64,000 nt of DNA from Parafannyhessea umbonata (lineage in GTDB: Bacteria > Actinomycetota > Coriobacteriia > Coriobacteriales > Atopobiaceae), in the NCBI RefSeq assembly GCF_012844235.1, contig NZ_JABAGR010000002.1:248001-312000 (forward strand), in the 5' to 3' direction. The notes under the pieces were generated by a model. It was not told the origin of the DNA. It saw only the letters and a list, made by a program, of their open reading frames with translations, and made no database searches. Of the stretch, positions 1 to 8,371 are shown piece by piece. The position numbers were made by a program, and so were the translations under genes. How positions within the stretch are numbered: position 1 is the stretch's first letter; the number at the start of each line of letters is the position of its first letter.

Positions 1-458
1 CTGGCGCCAAGGGCGACGTCTCGTCCTCGGCGGCGGCAGCCGTTCAGAAGAAGGCGGACGAGACCTACGATTCGATCTACGACGAGTACTCGAAGCAGAT
101 CGAGGAGGCCGCACCGAAGGCGGTGGAGGAGTTCAAGAAGCAGGCCGAGGGAAGCACCGACGTCAAGAAGCTGGCTGAGGTCGCAAACGACCAGGTGAAG
201 ACGCTCGCGAAGATCATGACGGACGGCAGCAAGAAGATGGCCGAGCTGAGGGAGAAGAACGGAGACTCCTACAAGACCTACGAGAAGAACTACAAGAAGC
301 TCTACAAGGTCTACAGCGACAAGGCGATGGACGTGTACGGAGCGTACCTGGACGTGTACGGGAAGCAGGTCCCGGGTTACAACGACCAGATGAAGCAGCA
401 GCTGATAGACCAGTACAAGGCGACCGTGCAGCAGCTGGCGCCGGCAGAGTCAGAATAG
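1..458 (+). CDS. C-terminal part of a Lys/Tyr-rich helical protein (5' end outside window)
   Basis: The reading frame is already open at base 3 and ends at TAG 456-458, so only the last 151 codons are visible; the GTG at 123 is internal. The visible part is hydrophilic, rich in Lys, Glu and Tyr, and predicted to be mostly helical. It has many closely spaced Tyr-Lys pairs around positions 290-330 and no membrane segment or catalytic motif. I do not recognise a family. The missing N-terminus could carry a signal peptide or lipobox, since the composition suits a secreted or surface-attached helical domain; that is inference only. Confidence 0.6.
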   Translation, partial: GAKGDVSSSAAAAVQKKADETYDSIYDEYSKQIEEAAPKAVEEFKKQAEGSTDVKKLAEVANDQVKTLAKIMTDGSKKMAELREKNGDSYKTYEKNYKKLYKVYSDKAMDVYGAYLDVYGKQVPGYNDQMKQQLIDQYKATVQQLAPAESE

Positions 459-677
459 GCCCGCAGGTCCGTCGCCTGGGGCAATGCGATGACGTCCGGG
501 GGAGTGGGGTCGCGCCCGCTTCGTCGGACGGCCTTGCGGAAGGGGCTGCTCGATTATGCGTAGTTTAACTATCGCTCTGTCCCAACTGTGTCCCTAATCG
601 CTGAAATAGCCGCTTTTCCTGCACTTCGATTTTGAATAATGCCTGTTGGGACGGTATGCGTGTACTTCAAAAAAGGT
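459..677. other. Intergenic stretch, AT-richer, with a long-spaced inverted repeat
   Basis: No gene is visible between the upstream stop and the 3' end of the RNase P RNA. From about 545 to 680 the sequence is clearly AT-richer than its surroundings. It contains an 8-bp inverted repeat, GTCCCAAC at 579-586 and GTTGGGAC at 645-652, around about 58 bases. This could be a structured transcript end, a remnant of a small mobile element, or chance. Confidence 0.4.
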
Positions 678-1038
678 GTAGCGAAGTGGGCCGATGAGCC
701 GGGTTCTGTCGTGGACGATCATTTATCTACTGACGCCGTTGCCGACGCCCTCTAGCTCGCAACCCGAGCGCAGTGCGGGCCACACCATGGCGCTCCTATT
801 TGCGATTGCTCCGGAGGGGGCTTGCCAAGCCGCCGTATCGCTACGACGCTGGTAGTCTCTTACACTACCGTTTCAGCTTTTCTCTCACTCGCTTTCGCGA
901 GCAGCGGGAGTCTTCTTTTCTGCGGCGCTTTCCGTCGGGTCACCCCGCCAGGCCGTTAGCCTGCCTCCTGCCCTGTGGAGCCCGGACTTTCCTCATGACG
1001 CTTGCGCGCCCCGCGATCGTCTGGCCCACTTCGCTCTC
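676..1038 (-). ncRNA. rnpB: RNase P RNA (catalytic RNA of tRNA 5' maturation)
   Basis: Read on the minus strand, the hallmark bacterial RNase P elements are present. The 5' and 3' ends pair perfectly (12-bp P1 helix, 1023-1034 with 681-692). The conserved core GAGGAAAGTCCGGGCTCC lies near 975-995, and the near-terminal ACAGAACCCGGCT segment lies near 695-710. The length of about 360 nt and the arrangement fit the ancestral type A. It removes 5' leaders from precursor tRNAs together with the RnpA protein, which is not in this window. The ends are estimated from the P1 helix. Open frames across this region are shadows. Confidence 0.95.
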
Positions 1039-1041
1039 GCG

Positions 1042-1047
1042 ATTGTA
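1042..1047 (-). promoter_or_regulatory. Probable -10 box of rnpB
   Basis: On the minus strand TACAAT lies a few bases upstream of the mature 5' end of the RNase P RNA, where a -10 box is expected. The -35 is not well conserved; TTGCCC lies about 20 bp upstream. Confidence 0.5.
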
Positions 1048-1154
1048 CCAGACGACCATGCCGCGGGGGCAAATCGGTACAATGTTTTCGAATATGACAC
1101 GATTGGGAATAGGCTCCCGCGGCATGCGCGGCGGGGGCGATTGGCGGAGTGTGG

Positions 1155-1676
1155 ATGGGATTGTTGCAGAAGGTGCTGGGACCGCGCGTCGAGGTTCCGG
1201 CGGACCTGGAGGTGGACGCGGCGCCCGGACAGGTGCTTGCGCCCGTGGGAGGAAGGGCGGTGCCGCTCTCGGAGGTGCCGGACCCCGTGCTCGCGACCGG
1301 AGGCCTTGGGGCGGGCATAGCGATCGAGCCTGACGGCGACACGGTCTTCTCGCCCGTGGACGGCGTGGTGACGGTGACCGCGGGCACGCGTCACGCCATA
1401 GGCGTCACGGACGAGAAGGGCGCGGACGTATTGGTTCACATTGGCGTGGACACGGTGTCGCTGCGGGGCAGCGGCTTTACGTACTTCGTGCGGAAGGGGG
1501 ACCGCGTGCGCGCCGGCCAGGCGCTCATGTCGTTTGACCCGGGACTGATACGCAAGAGCGGGCTTGACTCCCACGTGGTGGTCGTCGTCACGAACACGGA
1601 GGACCTCGCCGCGGTGACGCCGGTGGTGCCGGGCATGCTGGACGCGGGGGACCTTGCGATCGCTATCGAATACTAG
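1155..1676 (+). CDS. Glucose-type PTS EIIA domain protein
   Basis: A free-standing IIA protein of the glucose/sucrose family (173 aa), which carries phosphate from HPr to a sugar-specific IIB domain and can also act as a regulator of carbon use. The family signature is clear: a first histidine in RHAIGV, then VLVHIGVDTVSLRGSGF with the phosphorylated histidine, followed by GDRVRAGQALMSFD. ATG 1155 is preferred over GTG 1149 because GGCGGAG (1143-1149) is correctly spaced from it. No IIB/IIC gene is adjacent, so it may serve permeases encoded elsewhere. It ends 9 bases before the YigZ-family gene, so co-transcription is likely. Confidence 0.9.
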   Translation: MGLLQKVLGPRVEVPADLEVDAAPGQVLAPVGGRAVPLSEVPDPVLATGGLGAGIAIEPDGDTVFSPVDGVVTVTAGTRHAIGVTDEKGADVLVHIGVDTVSLRGSGFTYFVRKGDRVRAGQALMSFDPGLIRKSGLDSHVVVVVTNTEDLAAVTPVVPGMLDAGDLAIAIEY

Positions 1677-1685
1677 GAGCACCTC

Positions 1686-2324
1686 ATGCAGCGAAGCTAT
1701 CAGACCATGGAGGCGGGCTCGGAGGCCACGGGCGAGTTCGAGGACCGCAGGAGCCGCTTCATCGCGCAGCTGAGGCACGTGGAGAGCGAGGCGGAGGCGG
1801 AGCGCTTCATCCAGGAGGTGCGGGCTCGGCACCACGACGCCAGGCACAACGTGCCGGCGTGGATCCTGAGCGACGGGCGCGAGCGGTGCTCGGACGACGG
1901 CGAGCCGCAGCGCACGTCCGGCATGCCGACGCTCGAGGTGCTGCGCGGCGCCGGCCTCGAGGACGTGTGCTGCGTGACCACGCGCTACTTTGGCGGGACG
2001 CTGCTGGGACCGGGCGGCCTGGTGCGTGCGTACACCGCCGCGGCACAGGCCGCGGTCGCGGCCGCGCGCGAGGCGGGACGGATTGCGACGATGACCATGG
2101 TCACGAAGGTGACGTGCGTCATCCCGTACTCCGCGTACGGGTGGGTGGAGCGGCTCGTCGCAGACTGCCGGGGCAAGGTGCGTGACACGGTGTTTGCGGA
2201 GGACGTGCAGATGAACTGCGTGTTCGTGACGGGCGACGAGGCCGCCTTCACGTCCGCGATGCTGGAGCTCGCCAACGGCGAAGACCTGTGCCGCGTGGGC
2301 GAGCCCACGTTCGCGGAGTTCTAG
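1686..2324 (+). CDS. YigZ/IMPACT (UPF0029) family protein
   Basis: A 212-aa cytoplasmic protein of the UPF0029/YigZ family. The N-terminal domain carries the family signature SDDGEPQRTSGMP at about residues 75-87, then CVTTRYFGGTLLGPGGLVRAY. The C-terminal part fits the EF-G-domain-V-like fold of this family. Eukaryotic IMPACT relatives regulate the Gcn2 kinase. The bacterial role is unresolved, with nucleic-acid or ribosome binding proposed. The ATG at 1686 follows the PTS IIA gene by 9 bases with an AGGAGC ribosome-binding site, suggesting a two-gene transcript. Confidence 0.9.
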   Translation: MQRSYQTMEAGSEATGEFEDRRSRFIAQLRHVESEAEAERFIQEVRARHHDARHNVPAWILSDGRERCSDDGEPQRTSGMPTLEVLRGAGLEDVCCVTTRYFGGTLLGPGGLVRAYTAAAQAAVAAAREAGRIATMTMVTKVTCVIPYSAYGWVERLVADCRGKVRDTVFAEDVQMNCVFVTGDEAAFTSAMLELANGEDLCRVGEPTFAEF

Positions 2325-2371
2325 CGGCCGCGAACGTGGCCCGCGGGCGCGACGGGCGCGCGGTAGACGCG

Positions 2372-3040
2372 CTAGAAAAGGAGCCCACGCGCCAGGAGGT
2401 CCCGCTCGAGCGCGTCCGCGTCCGTGAAGAGGTGGGCGTGCATGCCGGCCGCACGCGCGCCGCGCACGTTGTCCGCGTTGTCGTCCACGAAGAGGCAGCG
2501 CGCGGGGTCGAGGCCGTACTCTCCCGCAAGCATCCGGTAGATGCGCGGGTCCGGCTTCATGAGGCGCACGAACGAGGACACGAGCCAGCCATCCATGTGC
2601 GAGAACGCGGGGATCGAGTCCTTGAACGCCATGAAGCTCGTTCCGGCGTTCGAGAGCAGGTAGCAGCCGTAGCCGGCATCGTGCAGGCGCGCCACCAGCT
2701 CGTTTGTGCCCGCGACGACGGTGCGGTGGCGCCACCAGCCATGCAGGCATTCGTGCAGCGCGCCGCGCAGGCGCTCCGGCAGAAGCTCGCGCGACACGCG
2801 CTCCATCGTGTCCTCGTCGATCGCGCCGGCGTCCAGGAGCGCCCAGGACGGATGCGAGAAGAGCGCGGCGTCAAGGGCTTGGGCATCCTCTTCGCACGAG
2901 GTGAACTCCCGGGCGAACTCAATGCCGCTAAAGCGCATGAGCACGCCACCCATATCGAATATTACGTTTTGGATGGCGGCCTCGGCCGGGGAGGGCGCGC
3001 CCTTCTCGCCCGCGGCGTCGCAAACGCTTGAGCCAGTCAT
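2372..3040 (-). CDS. HAD-superfamily phosphatase, YihX-like
   Basis: A 222-aa haloacid-dehalogenase-like hydrolase. Motif I is FDMGGVL (about residues 27-33), with Gly at the position where many phosphatases have the second Asp; this is typical of the YihX/epoxide-hydrolase-like HAD-IA branch. Motif II is LLSNAG, the conserved Lys is in LMKPDPRIY, and motif IV is LFVDDNADNV. It probably dephosphorylates a small sugar phosphate, but the substrate cannot be read from sequence. The first about 20 residues (GEKGAPSPAEAA) look disordered. AAGGAGG lies just upstream of ATG 3040. It is convergent with the YigZ-family gene. Confidence 0.88.
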   Translation of the reverse strand: MTGSSVCDAAGEKGAPSPAEAAIQNVIFDMGGVLMRFSGIEFAREFTSCEEDAQALDAALFSHPSWALLDAGAIDEDTMERVSRELLPERLRGALHECLHGWWRHRTVVAGTNELVARLHDAGYGCYLLSNAGTSFMAFKDSIPAFSHMDGWLVSSFVRLMKPDPRIYRMLAGEYGLDPARCLFVDDNADNVRGARAAGMHAHLFTDADALERDLLARGLLF

Positions 3041-3134
3041 GATGCCTCCTTGTGGGCGCGGCCGCCCCGGGGGACGGCCGCACGGATGCCTGCTTGTTGG
3101 ATTGGCGGATTGGCGCCCGCATGCGCGCGGGGCG

Positions 3135-4616
3135 CTAGTCCCTCGTGCCGAGCGCGTGGCAGATGTTGCTCCACGGGGCGACGTCCTCCACGGGCGCCTC
3201 GTCCCACAGCCTCAGGACGTCCGCGGGCACGAACTCGCGGCGAACGTCGACCTCGCCTCCGTACAGGCGGAACCAGTCGGCGCTCATGACCAGGTAGCCG
3301 TCCTTGCCCTGGTCCTTGCCCCAGCTGTTCTCGATGCGCCACGCCTTGGGCCGGCCATCGGCGTCCAGCTCGACGCCCTGGAAGCACATGGCGTGGGTGA
3401 GGCTGGTCTCGCGCGCGTCGATCATGTCGGCGCGGGTCATGGAGAGGTCGACGCCGAACAGGCCGTTCAGGTCCTCGCCGTCGAGCGACAGCACGTACTT
3501 GAAGTCCTCGATGTTGCGCGGGAACTCCTGCATGACGTCGCACGCCATGGCGCACGGGACGCCGGCCCTCAGGCTCGCGATGGCCGCCTGCTCAAGCACC
3601 TGCGGCTCCACGTTCAGCACGCGGATGGGCGTGCCGCCCTGGACGGAGTCCGTGAGCGTGAGGTGGTATGCGTGGCCGTACGGGCGCGACTCGCCGGGCA
3701 TGGAGACGAGGGCGACGTAGTCGTCGGGGTCGGCGGGCACGTAGCGCTCGGCGAACTCGAGCGGCGTGATGCCGAGGTCGCGGATGACCTGCGAGGTGCG
3801 GGACTCGTCCTTCTCGCCCTGGGCGCCGCCGTCGGCACCGTCCGTCGCGGGCTTCGGCGCGGGCTCGATGGGGGAGAGCTTTGCCGCGTCCGCCTTGCAG
3901 TTCTTGCCGACCTTCATCACGAAGTCGAACGTGACGGGCGGCTCGCCCAGGCACGTCGCGAGCAGCTGGTGCACGTCGGCCAGCATGTCCTGCTTTGCGG
4001 CGCGCAGCTCTGCTTCTGGGGCCCCGTCCTTGTGCATGCGGCGCAGCGTGAACGCGTCCTTGCGCACCAGGCGCTCGAGCTGGGCGTTCATCTGGCTGGA
4101 GTTCTTGGTGCACGCGGTCTCGGGCATGGCGTACTTCGGGACGATGCCCCACTTGCGCACGACGTTCATCGCGAACGAGTAGTAGCCGCCGTCGCCCATG
4201 CCAAAGTCGAGCACGTGGCAGACCTCGCGGGCGTCTTCCGGCAGGTCCGCGGTCTGGATGACGTACTCGAGCGTGGAGTTCGCCTTCTCGAGCTTGTCGT
4301 AGAACATGCCAAACGCCTGGCTGAACTCGATCGTGTCCACGTCGAGGAAGGTCATGGTGTCGTGGCGCAGCGCGTTCATGGCGCTGAAGAACCAGCAGCG
4401 GCCGCTCTGGCGTTGGTTCGTGACCTCGGCGGTCTTGGGGACGGTCACGCCAAACGTGTCGCTGTACGTGCGCATCTTTGTGGTGTCGCGTGCGGCGGCC
4501 ATCACGTTCGCGGACGTGACGGCGTTCCTGGCGACGCGGTTTGCGCGATCCGCGCCAAACGCGGCGTTGCGCTCCTGCGCCCATGTGGTGTCTACGCTGA
4601 GTGAATCCTTGCTCAT
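3135..4616 (-). CDS. pepC: Aminopeptidase C (bleomycin hydrolase family C1B)
   Basis: A papain-fold cytoplasmic aminopeptidase of 493 aa. The catalytic Cys (residue 74) lies in QRQSGRCWFFSAMN, the catalytic His in SLTHAMCFQGV, and Asn in RIENSWGKDQG, the usual triad order. It trims N-terminal residues from peptides, and family members assemble as hexamers with the active site inside. ATG 4616 is chosen because GAGGAG sits 4 bases upstream; earlier in-frame ATGs lack a site. It is longer than the usual 440-450 aa because of a low-complexity insert (EPAPKPATDGADGG onwards, near 3800-3860). It is divergent from cca. Confidence 0.95.
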   Translation of the reverse strand: MSKDSLSVDTTWAQERNAAFGADRANRVARNAVTSANVMAAARDTTKMRTYSDTFGVTVPKTAEVTNQRQSGRCWFFSAMNALRHDTMTFLDVDTIEFSQAFGMFYDKLEKANSTLEYVIQTADLPEDAREVCHVLDFGMGDGGYYSFAMNVVRKWGIVPKYAMPETACTKNSSQMNAQLERLVRKDAFTLRRMHKDGAPEAELRAAKQDMLADVHQLLATCLGEPPVTFDFVMKVGKNCKADAAKLSPIEPAPKPATDGADGGAQGEKDESRTSQVIRDLGITPLEFAERYVPADPDDYVALVSMPGESRPYGHAYHLTLTDSVQGGTPIRVLNVEPQVLEQAAIASLRAGVPCAMACDVMQEFPRNIEDFKYVLSLDGEDLNGLFGVDLSMTRADMIDARETSLTHAMCFQGVELDADGRPKAWRIENSWGKDQGKDGYLVMSADWFRLYGGEVDVRREFVPADVLRLWDEAPVEDVAPWSNICHALGTRD

Positions 4617-4752
4617 GTGTCTCCTCACATAGATAGAGAGTTGGTTTTGACCATACGAGAATAGCACCATGCCGCCCGAACGCGTTCCGTGGCGCCGCCA
4701 TGTCGCTATACTGGCATGTAGATGCCCCAGCACAGCCGCAGAGAGGTCCGCC

Positions 4753-6144
4753 ATGTCCCGACGCTTCGAAGACGTTGCCTATGAGCTTCCGGAGTTTGGC
4801 CGCAAGGTGATCCGGGCGCTTGAGGACGCTGGGTTCGAGGCATGGGCCGTGGGCGGTTGGGTGCGCGACGCCCTGCTGGACGCCCCCTCGCATGACGTGG
4901 ACGTTACGACGTCGGCGCACTGGCGGGATGCCGAGAAGATCCTGGCGTCGTGCGGGTACGCGGTCCATAGGACGGGGGCCGCCCACGGCACGATAACCGT
5001 CGTGGTCGAGGGCGAGCCCGTGGAGGTGACCACGTACCGCGTCGAGGGCGACTACACGGACCACCGCCACCCGGACGAGGTGCGCTTTGTGGACGACATC
5101 CGCCTAGACCTGGCGCGCAGGGACTTTACCGTAAACGCCATCGCCTACCATCCGGAGCGCGGGATCCTGGACCCGTTCGACGGTCGCGGCGACTTGGGAC
5201 GCGGTCTCATTCGCGCCGTGGGCGACCCGCGCAGGCGCTTCGAGGAAGACGCGCTGCGCGTGTTGAGGGCGGTGCGCTTCGCGTGCCGTCTGGGTTTCGA
5301 CATAGAGCCCCAGACGCAGCAGGCGCTTCTTGAGTGCGCGGACGGCCTGGAGGACATCGCGAGCGAGCGCATAGGGCAGGAGCTGGACGGCATCGTGCGC
5401 ACGGGGCGCATGGGATGGGCCCTCATGAACGAGGCGGAGGTCCTGGGCGAGGCCATCCCGGAGCTCGCGGCCATGGCCGGCTTCGACCAGCACAGCCCGT
5501 ACCACGCCTACGACGTGCTCGAGCACACGGCGCGCGTCTGCATGGCGGTCGAGGAGTTCACCGGGGGCATGGCGTCGCCTGCGCTCAGGTGGGCGGCTCT
5601 TCTCCACGACGTGGCGAAGCCCGTGACCTTCACCCAGGACGACGCCGGCCAGGGCCACTTCTTCGGCCACCCCAAGGTGGGCGCCCCCATGTGCGAGAAG
5701 ATCATGCGTCGCCTGGCGCTTCCCGGCGAGCTTGTCGCGCCCACGCGCACGCTCGTGCGGCTGCACGACCACTACGTGAAGCCCACGCGCCGCTCCGTCC
5801 GTCGCACGCTGCTCAAGTTCGAGAACGCGTGTCCTGGGCGCGCGGAGGCGCTCACGTTCGCGCTGCTCGACCTCAAGCGCGCGGACGCGGTGTCCAAGGT
5901 GGACCGCGTGGCGGGCTACGCCGTGGAGCTTGACAAGATCTCTGCGGTGCTCAGGCGCGTGATCGCGGACGGCGAGGCGTTCCGCATGACGGACCTCGCC
6001 GTGAGCGGGCGCGACGTGATGGAGGCGACGGGCATCAGGCCGGGCCCCGGCGTCGGCATGATCTTGCGCGAGCTGCTGCTGTGCGTGGTGAACGGTGAGC
6101 TTCCGAACGACCGCGACGCGCTGCTGTGCAGCCTTCGGGTGTAG
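4753..6144 (+). CDS. cca: CCA tRNA nucleotidyltransferase
   Basis: A class II nucleotidyltransferase of 463 aa that adds or repairs the 3' CCA of tRNAs. The head domain shows AVGGWVRDALL followed by HDVDVTT (the two catalytic Asp), then RRDFTVNAIAY and the RRFEEDALRVLRAVRFA block. A C-terminal HD domain is present (ALLHDVAKP, and RLHDHYV downstream), as in bacterial CCA enzymes that carry phosphatase activity. ATG 4753 has GAGAGG 6 bases upstream. The nearby tRNA genes already encode CCA, so a repair role is likely. It is divergent from pepC across 136 bases. Confidence 0.93.
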   Translation: MSRRFEDVAYELPEFGRKVIRALEDAGFEAWAVGGWVRDALLDAPSHDVDVTTSAHWRDAEKILASCGYAVHRTGAAHGTITVVVEGEPVEVTTYRVEGDYTDHRHPDEVRFVDDIRLDLARRDFTVNAIAYHPERGILDPFDGRGDLGRGLIRAVGDPRRRFEEDALRVLRAVRFACRLGFDIEPQTQQALLECADGLEDIASERIGQELDGIVRTGRMGWALMNEAEVLGEAIPELAAMAGFDQHSPYHAYDVLEHTARVCMAVEEFTGGMASPALRWAALLHDVAKPVTFTQDDAGQGHFFGHPKVGAPMCEKIMRRLALPGELVAPTRTLVRLHDHYVKPTRRSVRRTLLKFENACPGRAEALTFALLDLKRADAVSKVDRVAGYAVELDKISAVLRRVIADGEAFRMTDLAVSGRDVMEATGIRPGPGVGMILRELLLCVVNGELPNDRDALLCSLRV

Positions 6145-6215
6145 GGGTGTCCGTCGAACGCAGGCCGAACGATAAGAGTAGAAATTGTGGAGCGCCATGC
6201 ATTTGAAAGTTTCGC

Positions 6216-6244
6216 TTGCGGAAAGGGTCGAAGGCGCGTATATT
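6216..6244 (+). promoter_or_regulatory. Promoter of the tRNA-Gln/Glu/Glu operon
   Basis: TTGCGG (6216-6221) and TATATT (6239-6244) are separated by exactly 17 bp and lie about 35 bp upstream of the first tRNA. This is the clearest sigma-70-type promoter in the window. Confidence 0.75.
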
Positions 6245-6278
6245 ACTTTCTCGCGCTGAGGCGCACAGAGAAACCGAT

Positions 6279-6352
6279 TGGGATGTCGTCTAACGGTAGG
6301 ACAACGGATTCTGGTTCCGTCAGTGTAGGTTCGATTCCTGCCATCCCAGCCA
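6279..6352 (+). tRNA. tRNA-Gln (CTG)
   Basis: A 74-nt cloverleaf. The acceptor arms TGGGATG and CATCCCA pair fully, followed by discriminator G and an encoded CCA. The anticodon stem ACGGA/TCCGT encloses a loop with CTG. The T arm carries the GTTCGATTC consensus. It is the first gene of a three-tRNA transcript and reads CAG codons. Confidence 0.95.
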
Positions 6353-6363
6353 TTCTCGCTTCT

Positions 6364-6440
6364 GGCCCGTTCGTCTAGCGGTTTAGGACGCCGCCCTCTC
6401 AAGGCGGAGATCACCAGTTCGAATCTGGTACGGGCTACCA
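6364..6440 (+). tRNA. tRNA-Glu (CTC), copy 1
   Basis: A 77-nt cloverleaf with acceptor GGCCCGT paired to ACGGGCT (first pair G-T, usual for tRNA-Glu), anticodon loop CTCTCAA with anticodon CTC, T-loop GTTCGAATC and an encoded CCA. It lies 11 bases after tRNA-Gln and reads GAG, the dominant Glu codon in this GC-rich genome. Confidence 0.95.
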
Positions 6441-6472
6441 AGTACTCCACGGGCTGTGAGGTCCGTGTGCAT

Positions 6473-6549
6473 GGCCCCGTCGTCTAGCGGTTTAGGACGC
6501 CGCCCTCTCAAGGCGGAGATCACCAGTTCGAATCTGGTCGGGGCTACCA
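6473..6549 (+). tRNA. tRNA-Glu (CTC), copy 2
   Basis: A 77-nt cloverleaf identical to the copy at 6364-6440 except for two acceptor base pairs. The arms are GGCCCCG and CGGGGCT, so all four base differences are compensatory and the helix is kept. Same anticodon CTC and encoded CCA. It is the last gene before a strong terminator. Confidence 0.95.
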
Positions 6550-6558
6550 GGGATTCTC

Positions 6559-6588
6559 GCAGGCCGGGCATAGAGCTCGGCCTGCTTT
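6559..6588 (+). terminator. Terminator of the tRNA operon
   Basis: An 8-bp GC stem (GCAGGCCG 6559-6566, CGGCCTGC 6578-6585) is followed by TTTGTT, ten bases after the last tRNA. Confidence 0.85.
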
Positions 6589-6763
6589 GTTATGGAGCGA
6601 CGCTCACGTGCCAGAGAGGTGATGTCGCGCCACCAACGTGGTGTCTGGATGTGTGCGGCGGGCCGTGTCTTTGCAGCTTCCTTTCTGGGTATCATCAGTA
6701 GGACTCTGGTTTGGGGCGTGAGGCCTCTCTGTCTTGCGACGCGTCGACGGACCTTGGAGGGCC

Positions 6764-8149
6764 ATGGCAGAAGAGAAGAACACCAACCGTACGAAGCCGA
6801 AGGTCCCGCTCAAGGTGTCGGCACCGCACGTATCGGGCGGAACTGCCGGCGCGGCGTCCGATAACGAGGACAACAAGAACAGTGCCCGCAAGGGTGCGCT
6901 CTTCCTGGTGGCCGTCGTCGGCGTGTACGTGCTCTACCTCGTGTTCTCGGGGCAGATGGGCCAGTTTTTGGACGCGCTCGGCTCCGTGGACGGCTCGTGG
7001 GTCCTGAAGGCGTGCCTGTGCTTCGGCATGTACTACGTGTTCGGCGTGCTTGCGTACGGCATCGCGGTCTACCTCGACCACGACTCGCCGCTCGGCGTGC
7101 GCGACCTCATGAGCGTCGAGGCCTCAGGCGTGTTCTTCGGAAACCTCACCCCCATGATGGCGGGGTCCGTCCCCTCGCAGATATATCGCATGACGCGCTC
7201 GGGGCTCGACGTTGGGGAGGCCAGCGCCACGCAGTTCACGCGCTTCATCGCATTCCAGTTTGGCGTCGTGCTGTTTGCCGCCATCATGCTCGTGGCGAAG
7301 GCGGAGTATTTCTTCCAGACGTACGGAGACCTCTTCTTCCTCAACATCGTGGTGTTCACGGTGCACTTCCTCGAGCTCGCGGGCATATTCGTCATCTGCC
7401 TGTGCCCTCGCTTCGTCATGCGCGTGGGCAACTGGGCCATCCGCATCGCGACGCGGCACAACTGGCTGAAGGACCCCAAGCACTGGGACGACATGGTGAA
7501 CGTGCAGGTCATGGAGTTCGCGAACGCGTTCAAGAACGCCGCGAGCGACCTGCCGTCCATGGCGCTCACCCTGCTGGTCACCATGGCGCAGCTTGGCAGC
7601 CTCTACATGATCCCCTGGTTCGTGCTCAGGGGGTTTGGCATCCGGGCGGACTTCCTCGAGTGCCTGGCCGCCGGCTCCATGGTGCAGATGGTGTCGTCCG
7701 CCGTGCCGCTGCCGGGCGGCACCGGCGGCGCCGAGGGCGGCTTCCTCATGTTCTACGGCCACATGTTCGGGCGCTCGGCAAGCGCCGGCTTCCTCATCTG
7801 GCGCATCGTCACGTTCTTCGGCCCCACGCTCCTGGCGGCTCCGCTTCTGGGCCTGCGCTCCAACGGGGGCCCCAGCATCTACGCGCGCGTGCAGAAGGCA
7901 AAGGCGCGGCTGCACGCCAAGGGATCGCGCTCTTCTCGCGCGAAGGGCACGGCGACCATCTCTGGCTCCATGCTGAGGCAGAAGGCGAAGGGCGTACCCA
8001 CCGCGGGCACCACCGGCAAGACCGCGGCGAAGCAGGGTCCCGTAGCCGTTCCCGGCGGCATTCGCGTACCCATGAGGAAGAAGCCCCGGCAGGCACCCAA
8101 GGCGGATGCGGCTTCCGCGCAGGGCGAGAAGGACTTTCCGGCACAGTAG
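6764..8149 (+). CDS. Flippase-like integral membrane protein (UPF0104 / MprF-type domain)
   Basis: A 461-aa protein with a hydrophilic N-terminal tail (about 45 residues), then about eight hydrophobic segments beginning near residue 47. The motifs are of the lysylphosphatidylglycerol synthase transmembrane/UPF0104 family: FFGNLTPMMAGSVPSQIY (about residues 125-142) and SSAVPLPGGTGGAEGGF (about 310-326). Such proteins are proposed to move lipids or lipid-linked molecules across the membrane; the substrate here is unknown. The last about 90 residues are a basic, Ala/Lys-rich cytoplasmic tail ending in GEKDFPAQ. ATG 6764 has GGAGG three bases upstream. It stands alone. Confidence 0.85.
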   Translation: MAEEKNTNRTKPKVPLKVSAPHVSGGTAGAASDNEDNKNSARKGALFLVAVVGVYVLYLVFSGQMGQFLDALGSVDGSWVLKACLCFGMYYVFGVLAYGIAVYLDHDSPLGVRDLMSVEASGVFFGNLTPMMAGSVPSQIYRMTRSGLDVGEASATQFTRFIAFQFGVVLFAAIMLVAKAEYFFQTYGDLFFLNIVVFTVHFLELAGIFVICLCPRFVMRVGNWAIRIATRHNWLKDPKHWDDMVNVQVMEFANAFKNAASDLPSMALTLLVTMAQLGSLYMIPWFVLRGFGIRADFLECLAAGSMVQMVSSAVPLPGGTGGAEGGFLMFYGHMFGRSASAGFLIWRIVTFFGPTLLAAPLLGLRSNGGPSIYARVQKAKARLHAKGSRSSRAKGTATISGSMLRQKAKGVPTAGTTGKTAAKQGPVAVPGGIRVPMRKKPRQAPKADAASAQGEKDFPAQ

Positions 8150-8371
8150 CGGCCGCGCCATGCCGGCATGTCCGCGCGGCTGTGGTCGTCCTGTGCGCGG
8201 TGCATGGGTTAATTGCGCCGTTGGGAAACGCGGCGGGGTGGCGCCGCATCGTCTGGAATAATTGATAGCGTTATTGAGAGCGCGAGCGGGCGGTCGCCGG
8301 GTGCGGCGGCCCGCGTGCAAGAGGGGGCGCCGGCCAGGGCCTGCGCCAACACAAGAGACCGGAGTGCATGC

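Noticed and set aside
773..1333. Protein-coding frame overlapping RNase P RNA on the plus strand
   Set aside because: It is explained by the antisense of a conserved RNA gene and has no family signature.
993..2750. A 585-codon minus-strand open frame across RNase P RNA and two genes
   Set aside because: Its product is low-complexity Arg/Ala/His-rich and it crosses RNase P RNA. It is a shadow frame.
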